From positions 248,001-312,000 of the forward strand of contig JALIZF010001468.1 in the NCBI GenBank assembly GCA_029948255.1: a DNA stretch of 64,000 bases, given 5' to 3'. Position 1 is the stretch's first letter, and each line of letters begins with the position of its first letter. This document shows, piece after piece, positions 12,020 through 32,702 of the stretch. This stretch comes from Telmatactis stephensoni (Eukaryota > Cnidaria > Anthozoa > Actiniaria > Isophelliidae). Both the position numbers and the translations under genes were made by a program. Under the pieces are notes generated by a model, which saw nothing but the letters and a program-made list of their open reading frames with translations, did not search any database and had not been told where the DNA came from.

Positions 12020-12649
12020 CTACAAAAATTGTCGCTGCAAGTCCAACATCAAAGTCATCCAAGCTTTTAGTGTTTGTACTTTATCAGCACGCGAGTAACT
12101 GTTAAAATAAAAGCAACCAAAAACATTTTGAGTACGAACTGCCGCCTGAAACTGGCCGTGAGTCGAGCCGCTAGTTCGTGTTTGTACTCTATCAGCACAA
12201 GAGAGAATGTTGAAATAAGCAGGAAACGAAAACGGCACTGATTTGACTCGACTTTTCTTTATATTATTAATATTTGATCAAAATGCAAACATGCTTCATT
12301 TTATTCACCGTGACCTTTGACGAGTCAGCTAATTGTAGCTATTACTAGGCAAAACTTGTGTAACTTGGCCAAAATAACTCAGTGGATCTAATTGACTTTT
12401 TGTAAAATCTAGTGTAATTGATTAACTGTACACTTTGAGACGCATATTGTAACAAATACCTCAGATACTGATAAAATGAGAGATTTATATACATTGTATG
12501 TGATGCAATTGTATTTATCATTCGCTTGATCTATAGGGTCGAATACAGTAGACAATGCGGCATCTTTGACCGTGATGCAACGTACAATGAGTCTGATGCA
12601 GCATCACGCAATACAGGAAACCAATTTCGCTCCAAAAAGCGTCTAGTAT
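12020..12649 (-). repeat. Right arm of the large outer inverted repeat
   Basis: Reverse-complement partner of 4680-5283, with comparable length and diverged sequence. The distance between arms on the left (5284-8505, about 3.2 kb) far exceeds that on the right (about 0.6 kb), so the left side has gained the 6-8 kb duplicated unit or the right side has lost it. Confidence 0.85.
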
Positions 12650-14029
12650 TCATCAGTTTATCATACGTCTTCAGCAATGAATTCAGATTTTGGCCGTCAT
12701 GCACGCTACAATGAGTTTGATGTACATGACGCTCCATATCAAAGCACGCATGCTATTCATTGAAAAAAACCTGAATTATGGCTTGAAATTGCTACTAAAG
12801 GCTAAGGATTACACAAAAGGCACTTCATGGAAGTAAAAAAAATACTAAATGGGTAAAAATATTCAGCTCTCAATGCTTCATGGGCTTCCGCTCTGCACAT
12901 ATAGCTCAATCCACGAATTATATCCGCCATTGGCGGTTTGATTCACTCAAGTGATAAGCGTAGTAGCTCATGGCACACGATTTAGTGAACTTTTATTTGT
13001 ACATCAACAAACTTTCATAAATTGCATGCATGTTCTATGCGGCAGCTTGTCGAGCCCCAATAAGCATGGCAGCTGTCTTCTCGCAAAATCACATAAAATG
13101 TTGAACCTCTCTCGATATCATGCAGTATTCGACAAATACACACAGTACAGTACATTTCAAAAATTGTTGATCACAATATGAACAGTTGTCTAACGACTTT
13201 TCTCAACAAAAGCTCTGCACAAAATTCTCAACTTCGTACTTCGTTTACAATATTAGTGCCAGTACGTACGGGTCGAAAGAATAACAAGAGGTGTTAATGT
13301 CTATAAAAGTGCTTTCAATTGCTTGCACTTTAAATAAAAGTACATATAGAGGGCTAACAGCACTCATCTTGATTGGCCAAACAAACGAATCTCTTTCACC
13401 AGAAGACCGCGGGAACTCAAGCAAGTTTTTCTCGGGGAGTCTCGGCGAAATAGTATAGAAATAGTAATGAAATAGTACTGTTTTTTTAGTCCAATACTAA
13501 ACTCGCAAAATCGGTTCTAACCACAGTCTACACTAAAATTTGTAAAATGTTACAGTAGCGTTGCAGCAACTCGTAAGATCTGTTGTGATTGGAGAAACAA
13601 AACAATACATTTCATTGTCAACTCGTTCTATTGTTCTATTTTCTATTGTTTTACACTGAGGGTATCGATCCAATAGGATTATAGATGACCAAATCTTAAC
13701 CCTCCTGGCTCTTCCCCGTCGACCTGAGGATAAGGTCCACTTTAAGTAATTTACAGCTAAAATTATTGCATCGCGACCTCCAATGTCGGTTAAGGTTTTC
13801 AGTGTCTATTCTGGTTCGTCCATCATTCTTGGGGGCGGAGCTTATATGAACTCGTTCAGTGATTGGTTGATTTGAAATAAGTGCCGCGCCACTGATTGAC
13901 GGATCAGAAAAAAAAATCAAATTCAAACCAAAATTCGTAATTTGCTGGTCGCGATGCCACGATTTCGGCTGTAATACCCCAGTTTCGAGTTCTTGCTTAG
14001 TTAATGTTGGCAACCTTGATTCCAAGTTG
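12650..14029. other. No gene seen; upstream region of gene C
   Basis: No signal-peptide exon with a phase-1 donor was found here, although gene C needs one. A hydrophobic frame beginning at ATG 14051 (MLWNSKVLLSFVCIPC) is partly shared with the third copy at 63378, but it has no credible donor. Confidence 0.5.
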
Positions 14030-14442
14030 TCTGTTCATGAATTGGGCAAAATGCTATGGAATTCGAAAGTTTTACTTTCATTCGTTTGCATTCCTTGCGT
14101 TTCGCCCTCGGGCTGTTACTAAAGTTCTATAGAATATATTATGCTTAATTGCTGGGTTTCATCCATTCCTTAGCTTTGGGATTCAAAAGAAAGAACCGGT
14201 AGCCATGTTGGATGAACAAACAAGAGACGCTAATGAGAAATCTTTTGTTGAAGTTCGTCCAAGATGGCTGCCGTGACGTCACATGCAACCCAAGAATCGA
14301 GGCAAACACTACAGAGCAAAAGGAACTTGAAATGGAGTTAGTTTTGTTCATGTCATCATGTTGCTTTCACGTAGAATGGATGCTTTTTGCTATTTCCTCA
14401 TGGATGCGTGTACATACTAACTATGAACTCTTTGATCTTCAG

Positions 14443-14853
14443 CCTCCTTTGTTTCTGTTTTTGGTTTACGGACCGAACCCGACAAAGTAATCCACAGCCA
14501 TATTGGGCATAACCTTACAATGAAATGGTCTTTTGGCAAAACCGATGAAAAAATATTCCTTACTCACGGCAAAGAACAACGCAACAGGGAATTTTTCTTC
14601 GGAGAGTGGAGCCACCCTGGATATGTGAGCAGAAAAATTCTTCTCGTACGTGGTTTTGTAATCATGACAAAAACATCCTACGAAAAGAAAGTGAACTACG
14701 AGGGGAATCTCTCAAATCATTGCTCCAGCTGTACTGCTGAGATCACTCTCTTCAATCTTACACTTGAAGACTTCAATAAGACATATGGGGTCAGTGTGTT
14801 CATCTACCCCTATGTGCATCCACTGCAAAGCTCGCTGACAATTCAACGCTATA
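14443..14853 (+). CDS. Gene C exon: V-like ectodomain
   Basis: Acceptor TTGATCTTCAG, donor A|GTAAGT. It encodes 136 whole codons plus split codons. The core reads GHNLTMKWSFG, then SSCTAEITLFNLTLEDFNKT (an E-F-strand-like stretch with N-glycosylation sequons). The B-strand Cys expected in a V-set is absent and replaced by Thr; the only cysteines are the CSSC pair. The domain call is therefore by shape, not by the canonical disulfide. Confidence 0.7.
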
Positions 14854-16716
14854 GTAAGTAATACATATCGTACGTTTCTGGCAAACCCTCGGGAAACCCT
14901 AAACCCTCCCGAATAACGACTGTACAATCAACTCTCCACACTGCACATAACTGAGAATTTGTTTGTTTCAGTTGGGCCTGGTGTGCCGGCGTATTCCAGC
15001 CGAAAGCTATTTCATTTCGTTTTCAACTTGGGAGGTTTAGGGGCAGTTGTCAAAGTTATCCTCCATTTCTTAATTTGCAGTGTAGTTATTATTAAAACTG
15101 GCTGTTTAAAGCCATAGTCTATTAATTGTCCGAAGCCGTAGAAAAACTGTTGGCTAAATAATCGACTCTGCGCACACGCAGATTAATAGTGGTCTATGCA
15201 GTCCATGTAGCACAGTCCTTGATGTCCTCGATGTCTCATCATACGTAAAATCATAAATCAAGAAAAATTTCTCTTCTACTCTCCCCTTCCAAGAAATGTA
15301 GTTCTCTCGTTCGTGACATTAAAATCAAATTTGATAATTAATTCTGACTCCTAGGAGAGTTATAGTCAAAAAATGTTTATAGAGCGGAGCTGGAATTTTT
15401 CTTCGCTAATTGTGTTCTATGTTTTACTAGTACCTGCAAGAATTAAAAGCTGGCCGAAGAACATCGAGGCCCAAGAAGGAGAAGAACTAAAGATACCATG
15501 TCACGCTGAAGGAAAACCTTCTCCATCGGTTGAAATAGTAAGAAATGGTAAAGTAGTTGAACAAGGAATCGGTGGAACCGAGTTTACAATTCGAAACGTA
15601 AAAATAAACGATGCTGGACTGTACCAATGTGTTGTTTATCCTAAAGACAAGGCTCAGTCTGTTATCAGAAAAGGAATGAAATTGGAAGTCCTAAAATTGA
15701 AAGGTATGATACGATAAAACAGACAAAAGAAGCAGGTTTTATAAAATAGGTTATAAGTGATTGATTTGCGAGATACCATGTTTATATCAGAAGACAAACT
15801 GAGACATGGATCGCAGGTAGCAGTAAACTTTGCTCGTCGTTAAGAGTCATGGCCGCTTTATTTCTATTCGAACTTTGATATCAACACCGAGGAAGATCAG
15901 TATAGGGCACTCAAAAAGCAAGAGAAACACTCGGCTACGCCTTGTGTTCCTAGGCTTGCTTTTCTCTTGCTCTACATCTTCCATCGCGTGTTTATATCAC
16001 AGAACAGAGACATGCGCGCGCGTTTTGACTAAGACTGCGGGACGTTATAAGAGGCATGCAAAGATACTATTACAAAAATTAACTAGATGCGCTGTTACAC
16101 TGTGCAATTTTCTCAGCAACTTGTCTCGCAACGGCGTTGCGAAACAAGTTGCTGGAGGATTGCACAGTGTAACAGGGGTTGTCTCGCAATTTCTTTTTGT
16201 TGCGCGTAGCGTTGCATGAAGTAGAACTCAGATCTACTTTTCGTAACGCATTGCAGCAACTTTCAATGCCATTGCACAGAGTATCACCCCTCCAGCAACT
16301 TTCCTCGCAATTTCTGAGGCACGTTTTCTACGAGCGCATGCGCAATTTCTCATTTCGCTCTGAGGCGCCATCTTGAATATTGCAAGTTGCTGGGGAAAAT
16401 TGCACAGTGTAACAGCGCCATAATTTTCTCTGCAACTTGTTTCGCAACGCCGTTGCGAGACAAGTTGCTGAGAAAATTACACAGTGTAACAGCGCCTTAA
16501 ATGTGAGTTTAAGCTTCCTCGCTCTTTTTCTCTCTGTCTTTTTCTATAATCTGAACTTTTCTACTCTTTTTGTAACTGAAATTGAATGTCCTTTTATATT
16601 TTTCAGTAACAACCAAACCATCGACTACCATTACAGTAACAGCAGCTGGAAAGTGGACCAAAGCGTTTTATCTTGTTTTACTGGTCTGTCTTGTCATAAG
16701 CAGCAATGCCGTCTAA
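14443..16716 (+). CDS. Gene C: Ig-superfamily-like surface protein, V-like + C2-like + GPI-like tail (5' exon missing)
   Basis: Exons 14443-14853, 15431-15703 and 16607-16716. All boundaries are AG/GT and all phase 1. Exon 1 encodes a V-like domain. Exon 2 encodes an I-set/C2-like Ig domain with the Cys pair KIPCHA ... LYQCVVY. Exon 3 encodes a short Thr-rich stalk (VTTKPSTTITVTAAGKW) and a hydrophobic C-terminus that stops straight after LVISSNAV, the form of a GPI-attachment signal. Seen: open frames, phases, hydrophobic tail. Known: such proteins sit on the cell surface as adhesion or recognition molecules. Inferred: extracellular, lipid-anchored. No signal-peptide exon was found, so the gene may start further upstream, or this copy may be 5'-incomplete. 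Confidence 0.72.
14972..15117 (+). CDS. Possible alternative terminal exon of gene C (membrane-like)
   Basis: A good acceptor (TTTGTTTGTTTCAG) in the correct phase opens a frame that starts IGPGVPAYSS, contains a hydrophobic stretch (GGLGAVVKVILHFLICSVVI) and ends at TAG. The counterpart at 40435-40616 in gene D keeps the frame but runs 22 codons longer. If used it would replace the C2 and GPI exons with a membrane segment. It may equally be an unused intronic frame. Confidence 0.35.
15431..15703 (+). CDS. Gene C exon: I-set/C2-like Ig domain
   Basis: Acceptor GTTTTACTAG, donor G|GTATGA, 273 nt. Motifs in order: WPKNIEAQEGEELKIPC (A'-B strands with first Cys), GKPSPSVEI (C strand, where the usual Trp is replaced by a valine or isoleucine), VRNGKVVEQG, FTIRNVKINDAGLYQC (D-x-G-x-Y-x-C signature with second Cys). 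This is the clearest Ig domain in the window. Confidence 0.88.
16089..16495. mobile_element. MITE insertion in the last intron of gene C, absent from gene D
   Basis: Terminal inverted repeats GCGCTGTTACACTGTGCAAT and TTACACAGTGTAACAGCGC bound about 407 bp with further internal inverted copies. Gene D has the unoccupied site (AACTAAATGTGAG at about 41720), and flanking ACTAGATG / CTTAAATG resemble a diverged 8-bp duplication, as in hAT elements. Confidence 0.82.
16607..16716 (+). CDS. Gene C terminal exon: Thr stalk and GPI-like signal
   Basis: Acceptor TATATTTTTCAG, phase 1, 35 whole codons then TAA. Six threonines precede a small-residue site (TAAG), then K/T spacer, then 15-17 hydrophobic residues (AFYLVLLVCLVI) and the stop. 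A plain transmembrane anchor with no cytosolic tail is the alternative. Confidence 0.72.
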
Positions 16717-18261
16717 TTGGCAACTATCTGTTGTGTTAGAGCAACTATGTGTTGTTTGATTAATGCTTTATCTTTAGTTTACGCAGCTGTGTTTTGGATA
16801 GTTTTTGCTCCGTAACTGAGGTGCCTTCTCATTCGGGGGTTCATTCGCTGTGCGCATGCAGCCTGTGTGAGGCAGCTGCCACTAGTCGCATTTTAAGTTG
16901 AAGCATCTAGTTATGATATCCTCGCTCCCAGGGCCTTCTCAGCTTTCAAACGGAAAAATCGAAGGCCCTGGTAAGATACAAACCGGATGTCCCAGATTTT
17001 GGGTCATCGAAAGTGCGCATGCTTCGATATATTTTGTCTGCTGGTCTTTTTATCATGCCAGACATATACAGTCTGCTTTATTTTGCTAAATGCCTACCAA
17101 ATAATCCAATATGATCTATACATAATACATTATAGCTCAGACAAAATTTCCATTCTGTACTTTTTACAGTTTGATTAATGGAAACAAAATTTACAAACTG
17201 CAGCAGACTGCTTCGATGTCCAATTCAGCTAAAATTATTTTGATATTGCTGTTATTACATTGGTAGATTCTAGAAGTGTCACAGTTACCTTTCTATGAAA
17301 TCATTTCAGTCACGGTACATTTCAGTTTCTTAACACAACATTTCAATACATGTATATTATATATATACCATGTTTTCAATATGGAGCAGATCAATGATTA
17401 TAGCAGTAGTGAGTTGCTGATGCTTTATTTGATGCTCAATACTCGAAGTGTAACGTAATACAATGTATGCTCATTACCAATACCATATATAGCTCCTCTG
17501 TGCACATCAACCTGATACTACTACATACAGTAACATCTTCAATTCATCCACTTTATCTCGTTTTTGTGAACATGGCTGCACAAGGCTTGTACAGATTTGT
17601 GGCTGAGTAACACTTTTCATTGATCGAAAATATTTTGTACATTCTGAAATTATTCTTCAATTGTTACTAATATAAGGTTTCATAAACATTACTATCATTT
17701 CCATGATTATCCATCACTATATTTCGATCTGAACAGTAAGCATGATTGACAGTAAATGCTTTCAATGTAATCAAGACATTGTACAAAAAGCAGATTGCAC
17801 TAAATACTATTTATAAGTAAATAATACAAAATCGCTTTTTTCCAATGTTAATTATGTGTAAGGGACCGGACATTATTTACATGGGGGGAGGGGGGGGGGG
17901 GGCTGGTGCAAATAGAGGGGGCCACAGATTTTTACGCTCACTCTGTAAGAATGTTATGTGTGCATGTATGTGGAAAGGTGGGAGGGGCCATCAATGGGCA
18001 GTTACCCTTTTCATTTGCACCAACCCCCCTCCCTGTAAGTAATGACCAGTCCTTAATTTTGCACTATTTACTAATTCCTGTTTCCTGGCTTAATTATTGA
18101 ATACACTCTAGTCACCTGTATGCACGTAAAAGAACCTCTACACAGTGTAGAATGAATACCTATTGTTTCGTGGACATTTCTCATTAACGAAATTTCAAAG
18201 TGAACTCATTATATGTATTCATGTTTGAGTATGTAAGATTGCTAGTGATTGGTTCCAAATT
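16717..18261. other. 3' flank of gene C; no second gene seen
   Basis: Shared with 41940-43600. It contains a hairpin (CCCAGGGCCTTCTCAGC ... GAAGGCCCTGG, 16927-16972) and a G-rich run (17882-17902). No open frame with support. Confidence 0.6.
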
Positions 18262-18508
18262 AAGTTTTCTGGGGCTTGAGCTGAGAATTAAAGGAAAAAC
18301 ATTTACATTGTCTACCCGCGAATCTAAGGCTGGAAATTAAAGGAAATACATTTACATTGTCTACCCGCGAATCTTAGGCTGGGATGTCAGTGAAATACTT
18401 TTGCATTGACTGATCTGCGAATCTAAGGCTGGCGTGGAAATGAAGCACTTTGACATTTTTTACACGCGAATCTAAGGCTGGGATTTAGTAAAAATACATT
18501 TACATCGT
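18262..18508. repeat. Minisatellite, about 50-bp unit, left part
   Basis: Units are anchored on CGCGAATCTAAGGCTGG followed by (G)GAAATAC and ACATT. The array continues at 19362 after the solo LTR. Confidence 0.9.
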
Positions 18509-19361
18509 TGTCACAGTTTTACATTTTTTCCTAAGTTATTTCATTATTTAAATTAGAAATCTATAGATCATAATTAACTATTATTGTTAGTCTTAAGCAC
18601 GTTTGTATGTTTTTGTATTGTATTTCTATATATACGCCCTGTGTCCGTTCTGCCCACACACTCTCTCAAGGACTCCAAACGTCTATAGGAGTTGAAAATA
18701 ACTAGCAAGCGAAGAACAACAGTTGGACACAAGTTTGAAAACCCTCAAACTAACTATGTGGCAGTCAGTAAAGCATTCAGAGTTACCGAACATAGTACAC
18801 AACTTGTTGAAGTAAGAAGTGAATTAACACCCAAAAGAATTACAGCAGAAAGACGAAAAGCCCGCTCGTTAATTCCAAGGAACAAGTCCGAGGACGGAGT
18901 GAAGGCAAAGAAGCGAATCTGCTACGATAACAAAGTGAAGACAAAGGTTTGACGAAAACGATACTGTACAGAAAAAAGCTAAGGAAAACGTCGCAAGAGA
19001 GAAAATAACGTAAACCAGGGCAGTTAAGTAAAGAACTAAAGACTTGTAAAAAGAAAACTCTCTAAGAACACTAAATTTTTAGAAGACTTTATATTTAATA
19101 GAAATTATATTTAATAGCCTTAATTCACATTTAGTTACTTATCTATTTATGCTATTCTAGCTTTATATTTAATTATTTATTTAAGTCAACGATTGAATTT
19201 AAGTACCTTAGGATAATTTGCATACGAATATTGTCTTGCATTATAAGTAGCTGTTTTGTATTTAGTTTAATAAATGACAATTTCAAATTGAAAAGGAAGA
19301 CTGAGTGCATGCGTTGGGGTTTGGTGGATGTGTTGGACACCCATGAGCGGATTCGGTCACA
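18509..19361 (+). mobile_element. Solo LTR of a retrotransposon, 853 bp
   Basis: Begins TGTCACAG and ends GGTCACA (TG...CA), with a perfect 5-bp target duplication ATCGT on each side (18504-18508 and 19362-19366). Inside are a TATA-like TATATATA (about 18628) followed by a candidate start region, and AATAAA (about 19269) near the right end, in the order expected of U3-R-U5. There is no internal coding region, so recombination between two LTRs is the likely origin. An 86-residue basic frame inside (18692-18952) has no recognisable domain. Confidence 0.85.
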
Positions 19362-19765
19362 ATCGTCTAATCGCGAATCTAAGGCTGGCAATTAAAGGAA
19401 ATACATTTACATTGTCTACCCGCGAATCTTAGGCTGGGATGTCAGTGAAATACTTTTGCATTGACTGATCCGCGAATCTAAGGCTGGCGTGGAAATGAAA
19501 TACTTTTACATTTTATAGACGCGAATCTAAGGCTGGGATTGAAAAGAAATACTTTGACATTTCATAGACGCGAATCTAAGGCTGGGATGTCGGTGAAATA
19601 CTTTTGCATTGACTGATCTGCGAATCTAAGGCTGGCGAGGAAGTGAAATACTTTGACATTCTAAGGCTGTGATGTCAATAAATAACTTTGACATTTTATA
19701 CCCACAGATGTAAGGCTGTAGGAATTGTCTACCCGCGAATCTAAGACTGGGCTGTAAATGAAATA
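19362..19765. repeat. Minisatellite, right part
   Basis: Continues the CGCGAATCTAAGGCTGG array for about eight units, the last ones degenerate. Removing the LTR and one ATCGT restores an array unit, which confirms that the LTR entered a pre-existing array. Confidence 0.9.
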
Positions 19766-19782
19766 CTTTATATTGTCTATCC

Positions 19783-20867
19783 TACGGTGGCTTATAAGGG
19801 ACATCGTTGTTTTCTTTTTTATGGTCGTTTTCTTTTTTAGATTTCGTGATTTCAGATAAATTATCACGAAGTTTTCAGATATTATCCCAAAATTTCATGA
19901 TAATTATCTCGAAGTTTTCTGATATTATCGCGAAATTTCAAGATATTATCGCGAAGTTTCAAGATATTATCGCAAAGTTTCAAGATATTATCGCGGAGTT
20001 TCAAGATATCATCGCGAAGTTTTTAGATATTATCGCGACGTTTTAAGATGTTTATTTCGCGAAATTTCATGTGAATCAGTGATGTTCTTCATGTTAGACT
20101 TCACATAGTAGCACTCAGTTCAATATCAATGGTCAGCTAATACATTTGTTCTGATATGAAGTATAAGTCTATGATCGAGTCCAGCGTGGCTGCCAGCCAT
20201 GGGGAGGATGTGAAGAACATTCAGATGAAATATAGTCCAAAATCAATTTTGATTTGACTCAATGAGAGTCTTGCGCGCAATGGCGAAGTTACTAAAAATA
20301 GCCTTAGTTACCAGGAATATCTCACCACATTTTGACGTCTTCTGTGCATCTATTAGCGTACACACGCACGAAAAAATGGAATCTTTTGGCAATAATATAT
20401 TAAACTATCTTCAATCTAAATGTTCGTCACATCCTCCCCGTGACTGGCAGTGACTGGCTGGACTCGATCATAGGCTTTCACTTCATATCAGAACAAATGT
20501 ATTAGCGGACCATTGATATTGAACTGAGTGCTAGTATGTGGAGTCTTACATGAAGAACATCACTGATTCACGTGCTGTCTTGAAATTTCGCGAAATAAAT
20601 ATATAAAACCTTCGCGATGATATCTTGAAATTTCGCGATAATATCTTGAAACTTCGCGATAATATCTTGAAACTTTGCGATAATATCTTGAAACTTCGCG
20701 ATAATATCTTGAAATTTCGCAATAATATCAGAAAACTTCGAGATAATTATCATGAAATTTCGCGATAATATCTGAAAACTTCAGGATAATTTATCTGAAA
20801 TCACGAAATCTAAAAAAGAAAACGATCATAAAAAAGAAAACAACGATGTCCCTTATAGGCCACCGTA
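19783..20867. mobile_element. Fold-back element with about 430-bp arms and internal 20-bp repeats
   Basis: Ends TACGGTGGCTTATAAGGGAC and GTCCCTTATAGGCCACCGTA are inverted copies and pairing continues inward for several hundred bp. Each arm holds a tandem of TTCAAGATATTATCGCGAAG, which explains the periodic DIIAKFQ frames on both strands; these are not genes. The central segment (20270-20310) contains GGCGAAGTTACTAAAAATAG, also present in the fold-back at 27.6 kb. Confidence 0.87.
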
Positions 20868-21817
20868 CTACAATAACTCACGATTGAGCTTTTCTCACCC
20901 CTTTCGTGATGATATTTTATATTTTAATAAAACAGGAATAAAAATATAATATTTGAAAAGAGCACACCAAAGTTAGCAAAAATTGAAATTTTGAGGTATT
21001 TTTGATGAATAGCGCCAAAGTTTTGCATGGGCGACCGAAGTTCACCGAACGTATCAAAAACAAACTTTAACCGCCCACAACTTTCACGCTATTCAACGAA
21101 ACTACCTCAAAATTTCAGTTTTTGCTAACTTTGGTGTGCTCTTATTTGTTGCTGTTGGATAAAAAATGCAAACTTCACGCATTTCAAACCGTATGTAAAT
21201 GAAACTAGGGAATTTTACTCTCAAACAACACTACTTGTTTGGTTTGGAAAACTCGACAGCTCAAAATTTTTGGATGGTACTTTGTTCGGTTTTTAATATC
21301 AGATCATTAGATCGTGCAAGACATCACGTTTCGCGTTGGACCTCACTATGATATAATATGTTTATAATATTTTTGTTTGTTATTATGTGTTTTTGTTTAC
21401 ATGTTTTATTGATAATTTACATGTTTACTGTAAAGAAGAAGATAAGGAATAATAGTTCCTCATCGACGCAGACTAATATCTGTGTCATTCGTTGTTTGCT
21501 TTGCTTCATTTCCCGCGAAAATGGGCGGGGGAAGTCCAAAGTCCAGCTAATGCGCGTTACATCCGGATGTTACATAGAAGCATGTATATCAGGACAAAAG
21601 CCTAGTTACAATTAGACATCCATGCAGTGAATAAAACTTTAATATTGTAGTGATGGAACTAAATGTTTGGCACCGAATAATTTTTGAGAGCGATCAGTGA
21701 TTGACATCGCTAAGCCGCGTGTCACGTGGAACTACAGATCTAGACGCACACGTGCTTCAAAATCTGCAGTGTCATTGCTAACTAGTACTCTACGTATATA
21801 GTTTGTATTTGCTAAAC

Positions 21818-31285
<9,468 letters not shown>

Positions 31286-32255
31286 TATATAGACAGGCGG
31301 CGGTCTATGAACAGTTGACTCTTTTAAACTAGTAAAACTTTTGTACATACTGTCATACGTAGCAAGGGATATAACTCTATCCTGGAACCAGTGGAGCAAA
31401 TCGACATGGGTTTTGGACGGCTTATCAGATTCTAAAGAAATCTTGGACTACAAGAAAAGCAAAATCATGTCATACAAATTACCAGTTCCATCGAGTGATA
31501 GAGAGAAAGTGAGAGTTAAAAACGACGCCTTGCTATTATTGTTACCAATCGATTAAAAGCTCTCTTAGTTTATATTCTTAATTAAAAATCTTTGAAAACA
31601 CAACAAATTAATGCTGTAGTTAGCAAAGAGATAGCTAAATGAATATAAAAGACATTCACACCGAATAAAATATAAAATACATAAAATAAAATTCCCATAA
31701 AGTTCCTGCGCGAGGAAGACATGGGGGGTTGTGGATCGGCGGATTGAGCCTTCTTTTACGTGCGGATTCTCGGATAATGATATTTTTAAGAACGGATTTG
31801 CGGATACATCCACCCACAATGGTCAAAATCACGGATTTGAAGAAATGATCCTATGAGAACGTTAATTTATATAGCTATGCTACTTGCGAATATCTGTAAC
31901 GTACTTTGCGTCAGAGAAATCGCTTTCTTTAACAATATTCCATTACAGAACAAACTTTATATCAAAGCATGGCATGCAAATGTATAAATCAGCATTTGTT
32001 GTAACATTATTTTACAAATAAAGTAGTTTTCAAGTGCTTTTATTACAGAAATCACACATGCGGATTTTAATCAATTTCCCAAGCGGATTTGCGGTTTCAG
32101 ACGATTTTACTTGCGGATTTGCGGATTTCGGCAACCCCCATGTCCCCCTCCTGCGCTTGAAAGCTTTGTGTTCAGCTCCTGTGGTCGATCATTATGATTG
32201 ATCATATTTTATGGCGCAAAAGTTGCCAAACAAATTTTATGATAGTTAGATGTCA
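31286..32255. other. 3' side of gene A; no further gene seen
   Basis: Contains ATTAAA/AATAAA-like words (31581, 31666) that could end gene A transcripts. Remaining open frames lack support. Confidence 0.5.
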
Positions 32256-32400
32256 ATGCTTCTTCGTGTGTAGATATTTGCTTGGGAAATTCCGAGTCTT
32301 CAGCGTGGTTTGAACGCCCACGATCTCGACCTTCGGATTTCCGGTCCGACGCTCACCCAACTGAGGTATTTGAAGGCTCTAGTAGCGAGCAGGTCGAAGT
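32256..32400 (-). mobile_element. tRNA-derived SINE-like fragment, minus strand
   Basis: Read on the minus strand it has CTCAGTTGGGTGAGCGTCGG (A-box/D-arm-like), an anticodon-arm-like TCGGACCGGAAATCCGA and a B-box-like GTTCAAACC, then a tail AGCAAATATCTACACACGAA. The B box is imperfect, so it is not a functional tRNA. Confidence 0.58.
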
Positions 32401-32534
32401 TCGTTACTTATGCTGAGTGCGCGCGGGACGGACGCTGTCCGATAACACGAGCGGAATGATTCGTACAGAAACCTGCAGAACTACAACATATGTAAGTTTA
32501 TGAATGGATTGTCACTCGGAAATGTGTTAGTTAG

Positions 32535-32702
32535 ATGTGAATTCGAGTGTAGAGTTTTGCTCGGAAAAAAGTCTGAGCCCTCAGCGTTGTTTGACCTTTG
32601 AACAGCTCGCCACTAGACCGGAAATCTGAAGGTCGTGGGTTCAAAACACGCTGAGGGCTCGGATTTTATCCGAGCAAAAATCTACACTCGAAGAAGCAAT
32701 CC
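32535..32702 (+). mobile_element. SINE-like fragment, inverted relative to its neighbour
   Basis: Plus strand: GACCGGAAATCTGAAGGTC, GTGGGTTCAAAACACGCTGA, then the same tail (GAGCAAAAATCTACACTCGA). An inverted piece of the tail at 32535-32595 makes this copy a small fold-back. Confidence 0.58.

Larger units (their letters stand above)
14030..18282 (+). repeat. Duplicated unit, copy 1 (gene C and flanks)
   Basis: Collinear and nearly identical to 39838-43625 from about 14385 onwards, and to 63345-64000 from about 14030 to 14740. Similarity covers exons, introns and about 1.5 kb of 3' flank. Individual mobile insertions distinguish the copies. Confidence 0.92.

Noticed and set aside
14443..16716. 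Naming C and D as Alr-type allorecognition genes
   Set aside because: The architecture is suggestive, but I cannot show homology without a search, and no cytosolic signalling motif is present.
17875..17902. G-rich run as a G-quadruplex regulatory element
   Set aside because: It lies in the 3' flank and is largely lost in the second copy, so nothing supports function.
18262..19765. Regularly spaced 17-bp repeats that could suggest a CRISPR array
   Set aside because: The spacers are themselves similar, so it is a 50-bp minisatellite, and the genome is animal.
19807..20753. Repeated DIIAKFQ protein frames on both strands
   Set aside because: They come from a 20-bp tandem repeat in the arms of a fold-back; mirror copies on opposite strands show it is structure, not coding.
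21793..21799. GTATATA as a TATA box for gene A
   Set aside because: Only about 20 bases before the ATG, too close to leave a normal leader.
32301..32375. Possible tRNA gene on the minus strand
   Set aside because: The base after the 5' anticodon stem is not U, the B box is imperfect and the tail is shared with a second fragment, so a SINE relic fits better.
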